Source: Helicobacter canadensis MIT 98-5491
GTDB taxonomy: Bacteria; Campylobacterota; Campylobacteria; Campylobacterales; Helicobacteraceae
DNA length: 64,000 nt
Direction: 5' to 3'
Assembly (NCBI RefSeq): GCF_000162575.1
Contig: NZ_CM000776.2
Coordinates: 314,950-378,949 of the forward strand
The notes beneath the pieces are model-generated. The model ran no database searches, had not been told where the DNA came from, and worked only from the letters and a program-made list of their open reading frames with translations. The position numbers and the translations under genes are program-made. Position 1 is the stretch's first letter; each line of letters begins with the position of its first letter. Shown here in pieces: positions 36,468-46,500 of this stretch.

Positions 36468-37863
36468 AGAGTTGTGGCACACTAGGGAGATGTGTGCTTA
36501 AGTTTTCTATTTCTGCGAGTGAAAACCATAGAGGTTTTTGGAGCGTTTCTTTTTTAAGCGGTAGGATTTGCAAGGTTTGCTTTTGCCTATTGAGCCAAAT
36601 GATAGGATTTAGCGTATCAGACTTAATAAGTTCAATTTTTTTGTCAAAAACTTTTTCAATATGGTAGTAATAATCAATAGCTTGTTCGTGGTAATTTTTG
36701 TCAGGATCAAAATCATAAAGTAAGATTTTTAAGCCTATTTGAGTTGAAAAATCAAAAACTACCGAGGATATTTTTTCGGCTTCTTCAGTTTTTTTGGGGA
36801 TTATAACAGCACTATGTGTGAGTGAGTTAAGCGGAGAATTTCCGAATTTGAGCAATGGAATCCCTAAATCAAAAAGGAAGTTTTTATGACTTTCAAAAAT
36901 ATGTTTGTCAATCAAAATAAGCCCAATATTTTTATTATTTTTATCTCTTAGAATAATATTTTTAAGTGAGGTTTCATAAAATTCAATATGCCACGAAATA
37001 TTATCTTGGTTTAAATTAGGATGATTTTTGATAATTTCAAGATCTTGGAGTGAGGAAGGATTATAAAAACACAAATGCAATCGTTTGTTTTTAAATTTGC
37101 TAAAAAGCCATAAAGTTTGATCTAGGCATATCTCTAAATTCTCTGGATTAAGTAAATCAAAATATAAAACCACATCGCGTCCAAAAGGCGTTGGGAATTG
37201 TCCTATTTCCTCTTTGATTCGGTGATAAATATCCCAAAGTGTGGTAGGATCTCCGACTAAAAGCAAGGAATCATTAGGGAAAATAGTTGTGGAGTATTTG
37301 GGCAAAATTACTTCATTATTGCGGTAAATTACAGCAATTTTCCATTTTTTTTGTTTAATAACTCCAACACTGCGATAAGCATAAGGGCTGCCAAAGGGCA
37401 CACTAATTTGCATAATTTCGCCTTGCCCCAAGCCAATATATTTAGCTGTTCGTGGGACATTGGGGAATTTTTCAAAAAGTTTAGCACTTAGCACACTTGA
37501 TTTATTGATTAAATTAAGCTGTTTGTCTTCTTTGGATTCTTCAGTGAGAGTGAGTTCTCCAAGTATGGTGATTTGGATGTTTTTGCTATAAGCGCGTAAA
37601 GTATTGTAGATAATCTCTCTATCTTCTTTTTGTTCAGTTACAATGTAGCAATCTGTGATTTGTGGGCTTAGAATCTCTCTTAATTTTCGCGAAGAGCAAG
37701 GATCAAATTGATAGGATTCGTGATATTCGGTTTGGTTTTTAGGCAAGAGGTTTTTATCTATGGAAACAAAAATATAATAATTTTCATCAAAATATTTATT
37801 CATAATGGTGGTGGCAAATTCTTTTGCTACAATTCCATCTAAAATTAAAAGCACTTTTCGCAT
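36448..37863 (-). CDS. RCK/TrkA-C domain protein of unknown function
   Basis: The 471-residue protein starts with a Rossmann-like fold (KVLLILDGIVAKEFATTIM) that recalls RCK_N but lacks the full GxGxxG motif. A TrkA_C-type domain (about residues 155-215) includes NNEVILPKYSTTIFPNDSLLLVGD. The rest is alpha/beta with no motif I recognise. No membrane segment is present, and no potassium transporter gene is adjacent. It is divergent from tgt, with starts 48 bases apart. A ligand-gated potassium-linked regulator is plausible but unproven. Confidence 0.72.
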   Translation of the reverse strand: MRKVLLILDGIVAKEFATTIMNKYFDENYYIFVSIDKNLLPKNQTEYHESYQFDPCSSRKLREILSPQITDCYIVTEQKEDREIIYNTLRAYSKNIQITILGELTLTEESKEDKQLNLINKSSVLSAKLFEKFPNVPRTAKYIGLGQGEIMQISVPFGSPYAYRSVGVIKQKKWKIAVIYRNNEVILPKYSTTIFPNDSLLLVGDPTTLWDIYHRIKEEIGQFPTPFGRDVVLYFDLLNPENLEICLDQTLWLFSKFKNKRLHLCFYNPSSLQDLEIIKNHPNLNQDNISWHIEFYETSLKNIILRDKNNKNIGLILIDKHIFESHKNFLFDLGIPLLKFGNSPLNSLTHSAVIIPKKTEEAEKISSVVFDFSTQIGLKILLYDFDPDKNYHEQAIDYYYHIEKVFDKKIELIKSDTLNPIIWLNRQKQTLQILPLKKETLQKPLWFSLAEIENLSTHLPSVPQLFIPLSV

Positions 37864-37911
37864 AGCAAACCCTAGATAAATTTTTAAAAATGTAACAAAA
37901 AAAGGTTAAAA

Positions 37912-39045
37912 ATGGAATTTAATTTGCAAAAAATTGATGGCAAAGCAAGAGCAGGTGTTCTCAAACTTGCACACGGAGAAATCCAAACACCAATTTTTAT
38001 GCCTGTTGGCACACAAGCTTGTGTAAAAGCTTTGGATTTTAATGATTTATTAGCACTTAACGCCCCTATTATTTTAGGCAATACTTATCATCTTTATTTG
38101 CGACCAGGATCGGAGATTGTAAAGCAGTTAGGAGGATTGCATCATTTTAGCCGATTCCCAAGAAATTTTTTGACCGATAGTGGCGGATTCCAAGCTTTTA
38201 GTTTGAGTGATCATGTTAAAGTTTCTGATGAAGGAATTTTATTTAAAAGCCATATTGATGGAAGTAAGCATTTTTTTACTCCCCAAAAGGTTTTGGAGAT
38301 TCAATATGATTTAAATAGTGATATTATGATGATTTTAGATGATTTAGTGGGTTTGCCAGCAAGCAAAGAGCGTATTTTAAAATCTATTAATCGCACGAGT
38401 AAATGGGCTAATGAGGCAATCACTTTTCACAATGCTCAAAAGATTCAAGCAAGAGAGCAGGGCAGGGAATTTACCAATCATATTTTTGCAATCAATCAAG
38501 GCGGAACCGATAGAGAGTTTAGAGAGATAAGTGCAAAAGATTTGACTTCAATGGCGGATTTTGATGGTTATGCTATTGGAGGATTAGCAGTGGGAGAGCC
38601 TAATGAATTAATGTATGAAACGCTAGAATTCACCACTCCGCTTTTGCCTAAGGATAAACCTCGTTATTTAATGGGAGTTGGCACACCACAAGACATTGTA
38701 GAAGCCATTGCAAGGGGTGTGGATATGTTTGATTGTGTGATGCCCACAAGAAATGCGCGTAATGGCACAATCTTTACTCATTTTGGCAAACTCTCTATCA
38801 AATCACCTCGCTTTAAGCTTGATACTATGCCTTTGGATTCTAAATGCCATTGTTACACTTGTCAAAATTTCTCAAGAGCTTATTTGCATCATCTTTTTAG
38901 AGCAGGAGAGATGACTTATTTCCGTCTTGCGAGTATTCATAATCTAGCTTATTATTTGGATTTAGTTAGAGAGGCTAGGGAAGCTATTTTAAAGGGTGAG
39001 TTTCAAGATTTCTATCAAAAATTTTATTCTAATTTGGAAAACTAA
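37912..39045 (+). CDS. tgt: tRNA-guanine transglycosylase Tgt
   Basis: Tgt exchanges G34 of Asp, Asn, His and Tyr tRNAs for preQ1 during queuosine synthesis. Active-site regions are [23 protein letters not shown] and [16 protein letters not shown], the last carrying the nucleophilic region. The zinc site is [17 protein letters not shown]. The 377-residue length is typical. It stands alone between divergent and downstream genes of other function; queC of the same pathway is 22 kb away. Confidence 0.97.
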   Translation: MEFNLQKIDGKARAGVLKLAHGEIQTPIFMPVGTQACVKALDFNDLLALNAPIILGNTYHLYLRPGSEIVKQLGGLHHFSRFPRNFLTDSGGFQAFSLSDHVKVSDEGILFKSHIDGSKHFFTPQKVLEIQYDLNSDIMMILDDLVGLPASKERILKSINRTSKWANEAITFHNAQKIQAREQGREFTNHIFAINQGGTDREFREISAKDLTSMADFDGYAIGGLAVGEPNELMYETLEFTTPLLPKDKPRYLMGVGTPQDIVEAIARGVDMFDCVMPTRNARNGTIFTHFGKLSIKSPRFKLDTMPLDSKCHCYTCQNFSRAYLHHLFRAGEMTYFRLASIHNLAYYLDLVREAREAILKGEFQDFYQKFYSNLEN

Positions 39046-39126
39046 TTTTTAAACATAATTAAAGTTTTGGGTATTATAATTAATGCACTATAGTGAATTT
39101 ATAGAATAACCAATGGGAGTAGTTCT

Positions 39127-39795
39127 ATGCTAGAGTGGAGTGAAGAATTTAGTATTAAAAATCTACTTTTAGATGATGAACATAAATACCTTTTTCAATG
39201 TTTGGCAATTGCTAATCGTTTGGCAAATTCTCCTATTGAAAATAAAGAGAAATTATTATTAGCACTTATTAATCGCTTTTTGGAATACACTATCACTCAT
39301 TTTAAAGATGAGGAAAACCATATGCAGCGAGTTTATTTTCCTTTTGCAGAACAACATAAAAGATCCCATAATGGTTTAGTTAATATCTTGCAAAATTTTA
39401 AAATTGATTCCAAAGACACTCAAAAAAGTTGTGAGAAATTTTATGTTTTTTCAAAAAATTGGTTGATTAATCATATCTTAAAAGAAGATAAGCGACTAGA
39501 AGCATATCATAGTTGTTTGGTAGATGCTGGTGAGATTCCTTATTCTTTAGAGCAGCAAACCAAAATTATGGCACTTAGTCAAAATATTCATAAGATTGAA
39601 GAGCAAAAACACCATAATTATATTTGTCTCTGCCCCACAAAAGTCTTTGAAGTTTGTGATTCTTTGCACGAAATGATGCAGACAAAACAGACTTTTTTGC
39701 GTTGCAAGGCGTGTAAGCAACCTTTAGTTTTAATTGATGAGAGATTGCAAGAAGAGCAATATTATGAAACACTCACTAAAAAATATTTTCAATAA
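39127..39795 (+). CDS. Bacteriohemerythrin-like protein with C-terminal cysteine domain
   Basis: The first 130 residues form a complete hemerythrin domain. All seven di-iron ligands are seen: His19, His58, Glu62, His77, His81, His116 and Asp121, in the order H, HxxxE, HxxxH, HxxxxD. Such domains bind oxygen or sense it. The extra 90 residues carry a CLC motif and a CxxC pair (RCKACKQPL), which look like a small metal-binding domain. This fusion is not the plain hemerythrin found in most bacteria. It is followed after 11 bases by a FapA-family gene, probably on one transcript. Role inferred: oxygen or redox sensing. Confidence 0.87.
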   Translation: MLEWSEEFSIKNLLLDDEHKYLFQCLAIANRLANSPIENKEKLLLALINRFLEYTITHFKDEENHMQRVYFPFAEQHKRSHNGLVNILQNFKIDSKDTQKSCEKFYVFSKNWLINHILKEDKRLEAYHSCLVDAGEIPYSLEQQTKIMALSQNIHKIEEQKHHNYICLCPTKVFEVCDSLHEMMQTKQTFLRCKACKQPLVLIDERLQEEQYYETLTKKYFQ

Positions 39796-39806
39796 GGAAT
39801 AGTAAA

Positions 39807-41543
39807 ATGCTTTTTGCCTCAAGAGGCTATAAGATTTTTGAAAAGATTGGAGATGTTAAAAGTTTTTTAAAAGAGCAAAGTCAAATTCATCAAGAAGAAA
39901 TGGATTTCTATCTTTTAGATTTTATCACTCTTTGTAGTCGCCAAGGGGAAGATAATTTCAAAAGCATTAGCACGCTCAATCTTTTTGATAAAGACACTAA
40001 TTACATTGCTAAAGTTGATATTAAGCAGCTTTATAAGATTGAGGTGTGTAAGAAGAAAGAAAGAGAAAATCTGCCCTTTAAAATTGAGTTAATGCCTCAA
40101 GTGGATACAATATTAATGGCAACTTTGATTCCGATGGTTAGAATAGAGCGTTATGAAAGATTGAAGTCTGATATTTATCAAGAACTTTACCGAGCAATGA
40201 TGCTAGAAGGCTATCTTATTGGAATTAGAGAGTTTAATGAGTTGAATTTACAAATTGATGCTTTTATTGAGAATCTTAAAGCTCATAGTATTGCCCCAAA
40301 AATTACCTTTAAAGTTGCCTCTGGAGTAGCAAGTTGTGAGGGTGAAAGCGAGAAGCTTGAAATTTACCATAAAATGCAAGATGAAAGTGCGGCTTGTGAT
40401 TTGAGAACTAAATTTATTCCTAAAATTTGCTTGAAAGCTGTGCATAAAGGAGATTTGCTTTTAGACTATACCAAAGCCATTAAAGGGCATATTGGCAGGG
40501 ATTTAAAGGGAGAGATTCTGTCAATTAAACCTATTAAATCGCATCAAATTAGAAATGATTCAAGTATTGTTGCCTTAGAAGATTCTACGCATATTAAATT
40601 TTGTGCGAGAAAAGATGGATTTTTAAAAGAAATAGCCCCCCTTTATTTTATTATTGATGATGAATTGAATGCCAAAAAACAAGAAACTGCTAATTCTTTA
40701 AAAATACTAAAAATTAATGGTTTGACACATACTGATTCAAGGATTGAAGCCAAAATTGCCTATATTAAATCGCACAAAGGCAACATTAAAGCTGATATGG
40801 TAGTGATTAATGTTTTAGAAAAAGGCATTGTAGAGGCTAAAGTGGCTTATGTGGAGAGTATGCTTGGTGGGAAGATTATCGCTGATTATGTTTATGTTAA
40901 AAATATCCGCTCTTATAATGAAATTTATTTCCGCCATTCTTTGGTGGTGGATAATATCTTAGGAGAACACAATCTTTTTGAATACAACCCTACTAAATTT
41001 GCTTTTAGCAAAAAGGATAGGGCAGAATATTTGGTGTTAAAAAATAAACTGCAAGTTAGCCTTAAGCATCTAAGAAAGAGAATGGATGAGGTTTATACTT
41101 TTTTGCTTGCTATGCAAAGCAAAGTGCATAAAATCGTTTATGACTTTCAAGATAAAACTATTCCAAAAAGTCTTCAAAATATTTTAGATCAATATGATAA
41201 ATCACTTAAGAATTATCAAGATCTTTTAGAAGAATATCGGGATATTGTTAATATTAATTATCATAATGAAAGGCTATTAGAGAATATTGATAAGGCTATT
41301 TTAGGAGCCAAAGTTGTTATTTGTGGAGAGATTGGAGAGGCAGAAACAATAATTAGATTCAAGTTTTATAATAATGAAGAAGAAGTTTTGCTTAGAGCAT
41401 TGCTTAGCAAAGAGAATCCAGCAAGATTTTTTGAAGTTATAGAAGATAACAATCGCCTCAAGATTCAGGCATTAGAAGATTATGATGATAAGCAACGCGA
41501 TTGGATTGCAGAGTTTTTTCCTAGAGAAAATCTTGTTAATTAA
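39807..41543 (+). CDS. FapA/DUF342 family protein
   Basis: The 578-residue product matches the DUF342/FapA type. An N-terminal domain is followed by a long beta-solenoid with the family-type repeats (GDLLLDYTKAIKGHIGRDLKGE, then RIEAKIAYIKSHKGNIKADMVVINVLEKGIVEAKVAYVES). Next come a coiled-coil region (about residues 415-510) and a short C-terminal domain. FapA in Vibrio affects polar flagella and MinC-like proteins share the solenoid fold, but the function here is unknown. It follows the hemerythrin gene closely, suggesting a joint role. Confidence 0.8.
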   Translation: MLFASRGYKIFEKIGDVKSFLKEQSQIHQEEMDFYLLDFITLCSRQGEDNFKSISTLNLFDKDTNYIAKVDIKQLYKIEVCKKKERENLPFKIELMPQVDTILMATLIPMVRIERYERLKSDIYQELYRAMMLEGYLIGIREFNELNLQIDAFIENLKAHSIAPKITFKVASGVASCEGESEKLEIYHKMQDESAACDLRTKFIPKICLKAVHKGDLLLDYTKAIKGHIGRDLKGEILSIKPIKSHQIRNDSSIVALEDSTHIKFCARKDGFLKEIAPLYFIIDDELNAKKQETANSLKILKINGLTHTDSRIEAKIAYIKSHKGNIKADMVVINVLEKGIVEAKVAYVESMLGGKIIADYVYVKNIRSYNEIYFRHSLVVDNILGEHNLFEYNPTKFAFSKKDRAEYLVLKNKLQVSLKHLRKRMDEVYTFLLAMQSKVHKIVYDFQDKTIPKSLQNILDQYDKSLKNYQDLLEEYRDIVNINYHNERLLENIDKAILGAKVVICGEIGEAETIIRFKFYNNEEEVLLRALLSKENPARFFEVIEDNNRLKIQALEDYDDKQRDWIAEFFPRENLVN

Positions 41544-41634
41544 AAAAAGGTTGTAAGAAATCCTGCTACTATACTTTTAGTGTTGCTATGTTTAAAGATT
41601 TCCTACTCATTTATATTCATATACAATTCCACCC

Positions 41635-41654
41635 CAAAGGTTTCTTATCCTTTG
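41635..41654. terminator. Hairpin between convergent FapA-family gene and tpsB
   Basis: CAAAGG and CCTTTG form a 6-bp stem around an 8-base loop, followed by a short AGTTTTG stretch on the plus strand. It lies in the 128-base gap between two convergent genes and may serve one or both. Confidence 0.4.
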
Positions 41655-41671
41655 AGTTTTGTTGGAATTAA

Positions 41672-43435
41672 TTAGAAGTAGAATCCTGTGCTTATATAAA
41701 GTCTATCTCTTCTTTTTCCATCTGCTACATATTTATGCACGGCTTTAGCTAAGTCCATTTTAACATAAAAGCGATTATCCATAAGATAAAGCAGTTCTAA
41801 TCCTGCTGCATCCACAAAGACATCATTTTTATCTCCCCTGCCTAACATATTAATTGAATTGTTTTGATAGTTTTCATTCCAACCATACGCAAATTCATAA
41901 AAAGGCGTAAGATAAAAATTAGGATTTAAAAGATTTGCTCGCAATCCAAATGTAGCTAAAATCATACTATCAGCTTCTCCAAATCCATTAGGATAAGCCC
42001 TAACGCCATAAGGTCCTCCTAGAGATGCAGTTTCACTAGAATCTAATTGATAATTTCCCAATGTTTTTTGCAAATTAAGATTAAGAATTTGTGTCAAGCT
42101 ATCATTAAAATAATAAGAGTTATTTAAAGAGGCATTAAACTTCCAAAAATCTCCCATAGCAGGACTTGATTCTAAAAAGGAGCTTCTAGGCTTAACTTCT
42201 CCATAAGTTATTTTTGTATTGTAGCTTAGAATATTATTGGGGATTAAACCAAAGGTTCCTTCAGTTCCTAAATAAAAGGCATTACTTTCTTTATTAAAAT
42301 TAACTTCAAAGCTTCCATAAATATCTTCAAGCTTTCTATAAACATAACCTCCAGTAAGGTATAGAGAATTAGTGGTGTTAATAAAAAGTGGATAGGATAA
42401 ATCTACTCCTAAATCTAGAGAATTTCCATAGGCATCTAAATTCTCATATTCTCCCCCTAATTCATAATTACTCCTAAGCACTCTAGGAGAGATTTTAAGA
42501 TTTCCTAAAAAGGCATTATAAGTTACTCCATAACTCTTTTGTATTTCATCAGAAAGTTGTGCAAAGTAATTAAGAGAATCCCCATATCCTAAGAGATTGT
42601 TTAAAGCACCACTCACACCCGCTCTATAAACACCAGAACCCTTGCTTCCATAATTATCAAAGAAAAGCATCGCATTGGCTTTGTTAGAATCTTCTATTGT
42701 AATAATCACATCTGTAGTTTCATACTTGCTTCCTGCAATCAAACTTCCACTTGCTTTAATTCCTGACATTTCATTGATTTTATAAATCACATCTTCTAAT
42801 TCTTTAGTTCTTAAAACCTTTCCCTTTAAAGATTGGCTCAATTTAGAGCTAATAGCACTCTTTTTTAGATGCTTAGAATAATTTTTAACTTGATATTCCC
42901 CAAGTTTGCCTATTAAGATATTAATTTGGATTGAATCTGTGATTTCTTGTTGTGGGATATAGGCAGTTGCTGATGGGTAGCCATTATATTGAAAATAATA
43001 AGAAACGATATTAGCAATTTCTTGTAAGGTTTCCACATTTAATTTTGATTTCTTTTGTGAGTCAATGGCTTTTTTAAGCTGCAATTCATTAATTCCAAGA
43101 TCTTCTAAAGTGAGTGTTTTTCCATCTTCTTTAGTATCTACAATGAATTTATATTTAAAGCGAAATTCTTCATTACTTGGTGCTACCAATCCCTCTTTAT
43201 TTGGGGTTTCTTTGGAATCTTTTTGTAAAGAATCTTGTTTATTCATTTTAATATCTAAAGGGGATTGTTTATTTTTTAGAGTATTTTGAATGTTTTTGTT
43301 TTGAGGGACATTTTTATAAGGAGAAATCTCTATCATTTGCTCTAAAGCTTCTGCGTTTTCTTTGTTTTGTTCTCCAAATACTCCTGTTAAAAGACAAGAA
43401 GCTAAAACGATATTTTTCAAAATAAGTTTTTCCAC
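41672..43435 (-). CDS. Two-partner secretion outer membrane transporter TpsB (FhaC/ShlB-like)
   Basis: TpsB proteins are Omp85-type barrels that export one TpsA exoprotein across the outer membrane. A signal peptide (ILKNIVLASCLLTGVFG) is followed by a low-complexity N-terminal linker, a POTRA domain (about residues 95-175, with YYFQYNGYPSATAYIPQQ), a second POTRA-like segment, and a C-terminal beta-barrel. The essential barrel loop motif is GGPYGVRAYPNGFGEA (VRAYP form of VRGY/F). The protein ends with aromatic FYF. At 587 residues it is full length. It lies 74 bases downstream of tpsA, the reverse of the more usual B-then-A order. Confidence 0.9.
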   Translation of the reverse strand: MEKLILKNIVLASCLLTGVFGEQNKENAEALEQMIEISPYKNVPQNKNIQNTLKNKQSPLDIKMNKQDSLQKDSKETPNKEGLVAPSNEEFRFKYKFIVDTKEDGKTLTLEDLGINELQLKKAIDSQKKSKLNVETLQEIANIVSYYFQYNGYPSATAYIPQQEITDSIQINILIGKLGEYQVKNYSKHLKKSAISSKLSQSLKGKVLRTKELEDVIYKINEMSGIKASGSLIAGSKYETTDVIITIEDSNKANAMLFFDNYGSKGSGVYRAGVSGALNNLLGYGDSLNYFAQLSDEIQKSYGVTYNAFLGNLKISPRVLRSNYELGGEYENLDAYGNSLDLGVDLSYPLFINTTNSLYLTGGYVYRKLEDIYGSFEVNFNKESNAFYLGTEGTFGLIPNNILSYNTKITYGEVKPRSSFLESSPAMGDFWKFNASLNNSYYFNDSLTQILNLNLQKTLGNYQLDSSETASLGGPYGVRAYPNGFGEADSMILATFGLRANLLNPNFYLTPFYEFAYGWNENYQNNSINMLGRGDKNDVFVDAAGLELLYLMDNRFYVKMDLAKAVHKYVADGKRRDRLYISTGFYF

Positions 43436-43509
43436 AAGTTTCCTTTTTATTAAAATTTTGTTTGCTTGATTTCTTTAGATTTCTTTATCACTCTCACTCT
43501 TCTTATTTC

Positions 43510-46500
43510 CTATTCATTGTCTCTAGCTTGCGAACAAGGATTGCTAGTTTTTATATTACCACTTACAATGCACGATCCTTCTTTAATCTCATTTGCTTGT
43601 GTTATTACTTCTTCTTTAATCTCTTCTTGAGCAGGAAGGGTAAAGACAGGACTTCCTAAAGAAGGCATAGATTCTTTAGAAACATTTACAAGTTTAGTAA
43701 TATCTATATGCACTTCTCCAGCACCATCATCAGAGCTTGGTAGATTCTCTGGAATTTCTGGTTCTGGTTTAAACTCTGGAGTTTCAGGTAATTTTACACT
43801 AAGATTAGAATTAGGATCAAATCCTGCTAAGTCTAAATCATTAGGCATCTCTATATCTCCCAATAATGGCTTATCATCTTGTGAGGGAATATCTATATTT
43901 GATGTTGAATCTAAGAGATTAGCCAATGTTCCATTAAAGGTAAATCCACCCTTACTCATTCCTTCATAGTTGGTTTTATTTCCTAAAGAGTATTTATTTT
44001 TAACTTCATCCCCTTGTGTAGTTAATTCTGTATGCGTTTCTGTAAAATCATAGTTTTTATTAGAGATTACATTAAAAGCCTCATTGAGTGCATTGATTTT
44101 ATTTTCTAGGACTGCATATTCTCCTTTGGCTATATTATTCTTATCTTGATAAGCAAGTGCTGCTTTTTTAACGCTATTGTGAGAATCCATTAGTGCTTCA
44201 TATTTTTCTGTTAGTGCTTCATAGGCATTTAGAGTATCATTATAAGTAGCACTTCCATTATTGTAATCCTTTAGCATAGCATCATAATCTGCTAATTGAG
44301 TATTAAAAGCTTTGAGATTATCTTGAAAAGTATTATAAAGAGCATTAAAATTATTTTTAAATTCAGAATCATCGCTATCATAAGAAGCTAAAAGCTCCTT
44401 ATAGTCTTTTAATAAAGTCTCATAAGCATTAATGGCTTCTTGAAGTTCTTTTTTGCTTGAATCTATCTTGTTATTATAATCATCAATGCTTCCTTGAATC
44501 TTTTTAAATTCTTCAATAACAGAAGGTATCTCTTGGAGTTTTGTAATTAAGTATGTGTATTTATTCATAGAGGTGTTATAGGTGTCTTTAGTATCTTGAT
44601 ACCAAGATTTAAACAAGCTTTTCAATCCATCTTTCTCACCTTGATTAAATTCTGCATAGAATTCTAAAGATTGTTTCATGGATTCTAAAACCTCCTTTTT
44701 ATCTGCTTCATTTACATTATCTAACAAAGCCTCTAAGATAGTTTGAATATTTTCAGTTGTGAGATTATTTAAATCCATTCCACTAAGGATAGTTTCAAGG
44801 GAGCTTGAATTATTTAAATCAAACATAAAATCTTGACTTAAAATATCTTCAATGATAGATTGTAAGATTTCTACTGCAAAGTCATTTTTATCTAAAGTTA
44901 CAGATGAGAGAGTGTCTCCATTAGAGATTGAAGGGAGTGTGGGGGAGGTTGGATTATTGCTAACTTCAAGATTATAAGTGTTATCATCCTTATTAAACAC
45001 AATGTTAGAATCATTATCTCCTATCTTGCCATTACTTACCATATGAAGATAGGAATTACCATTTGTTCCTACAACATATTCTAGGTTTTTTAGAGTGCTA
45101 TCTGTTTGCATATGATCTTGAATTGTTGTTAAACCACCATTAGCAAGATCAAGGGCTGTTGAGTCATGTTGGGTTATATTATTTTGATTAGCACCAGAAG
45201 TTAAAGCTCCATAAAAATAGATGTCAGAGAAAGATGCGCTTCCTATCCGCCCAGCAAAACCACCAGCATAAGAACTATTACTGCTACTAATATTCCTTAT
45301 ATCATTTAAAACAATATTAGAAAAAGATCCTCTTCTTATCCACCCACCAAAACCACCAGCAACATTCCCGCTAATATCCCCTATATGATTTAAAACAATA
45401 TTAGAAAAAGCTCCGTTATCTATCCGTCCAGCAAAACCACCAGCATAATTCCCAGTAATATCCCCTATGTTATTTAAAACAATATTAGAAAAAGTTCCAT
45501 TCTCTATATCCCCACCAAAACCACCAGCATAACCACCGCTACTACTAATATCCCCTATATTATTTAAAATAATATTAGAAAAATCTCCAATCTCTATCAA
45601 CCCACCAAAACCACCGGTATAAGAACCACCGCTAATATCCCCTATATGATTTAAAACAATATTGGAAAAAGCTCCATTATCTATCCGTCCAGCAAAGCCA
45701 CCGGTATATAGTGGATTTGAATTGTTGTATTGGAAATTTAATCCATTAATGGTTAAATCCTGCACATTTCCATTATTGATATATCCAAATAATCCTACAT
45801 AGAATTTCCCCTCTGCATTAATTAGTAGATTAGAAAGTGTGTGGTTGTTTCCATAGAAATTACCTGAGAATTGATTGGCATCATCTCCTACAGGATCAAT
45901 CAATGTATTATTAAAATCAATATCGTTAATAAGTTTGAAAGTATCTATGTTGTTAGCATTGCCAGTATTGATGATACTTGCAAAATTACTCCAATCTGTA
46001 GTATCTTTAATAGAAGCAAATTTATCTAATTTGACTGCTGATATACTTGAAAGCTTAGAATCATTAAGTTTATATCCATTGTTTTTAATGTCAGTAGTAG
46101 ATTGACTAATCTCTGCTAGAGTTGAAGCATTGATTGAGATTGTATTAACTTTATCAATAGTATTATCAATTTGGAATTTTATTGTATCACCTTCAAGGTT
46201 TAGAGATTGGATATTATTTCCATCTATTCCGTTAAAAGATCCAACTAAAAATTGTTTATTGCTATTTTCATCACTAAAGTTTCCTACATTAGCAATCACA
46301 TTACCTTTTAATGTGATCTTATCAGCATTTATAACGCCACCATGTCCTACCTCTTTAGCTATCAAGCTTACTTCATTAGCCTTAATAGCTCCCATATTAA
46401 CTACATCACCCTTGTTAGCTTTAAAAACAGGAGAGAAAGAACCATTAGTTGAAAAATTATTAATTGCAGTCATATCCATAGGTGAAGTAGAAACACCAAA

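Noticed and set aside
45240-45720. Possible CRISPR-like array
   Set aside because: The repeat units are protein-coding, in frame, imperfect and directly adjoining; there are no unique spacers.
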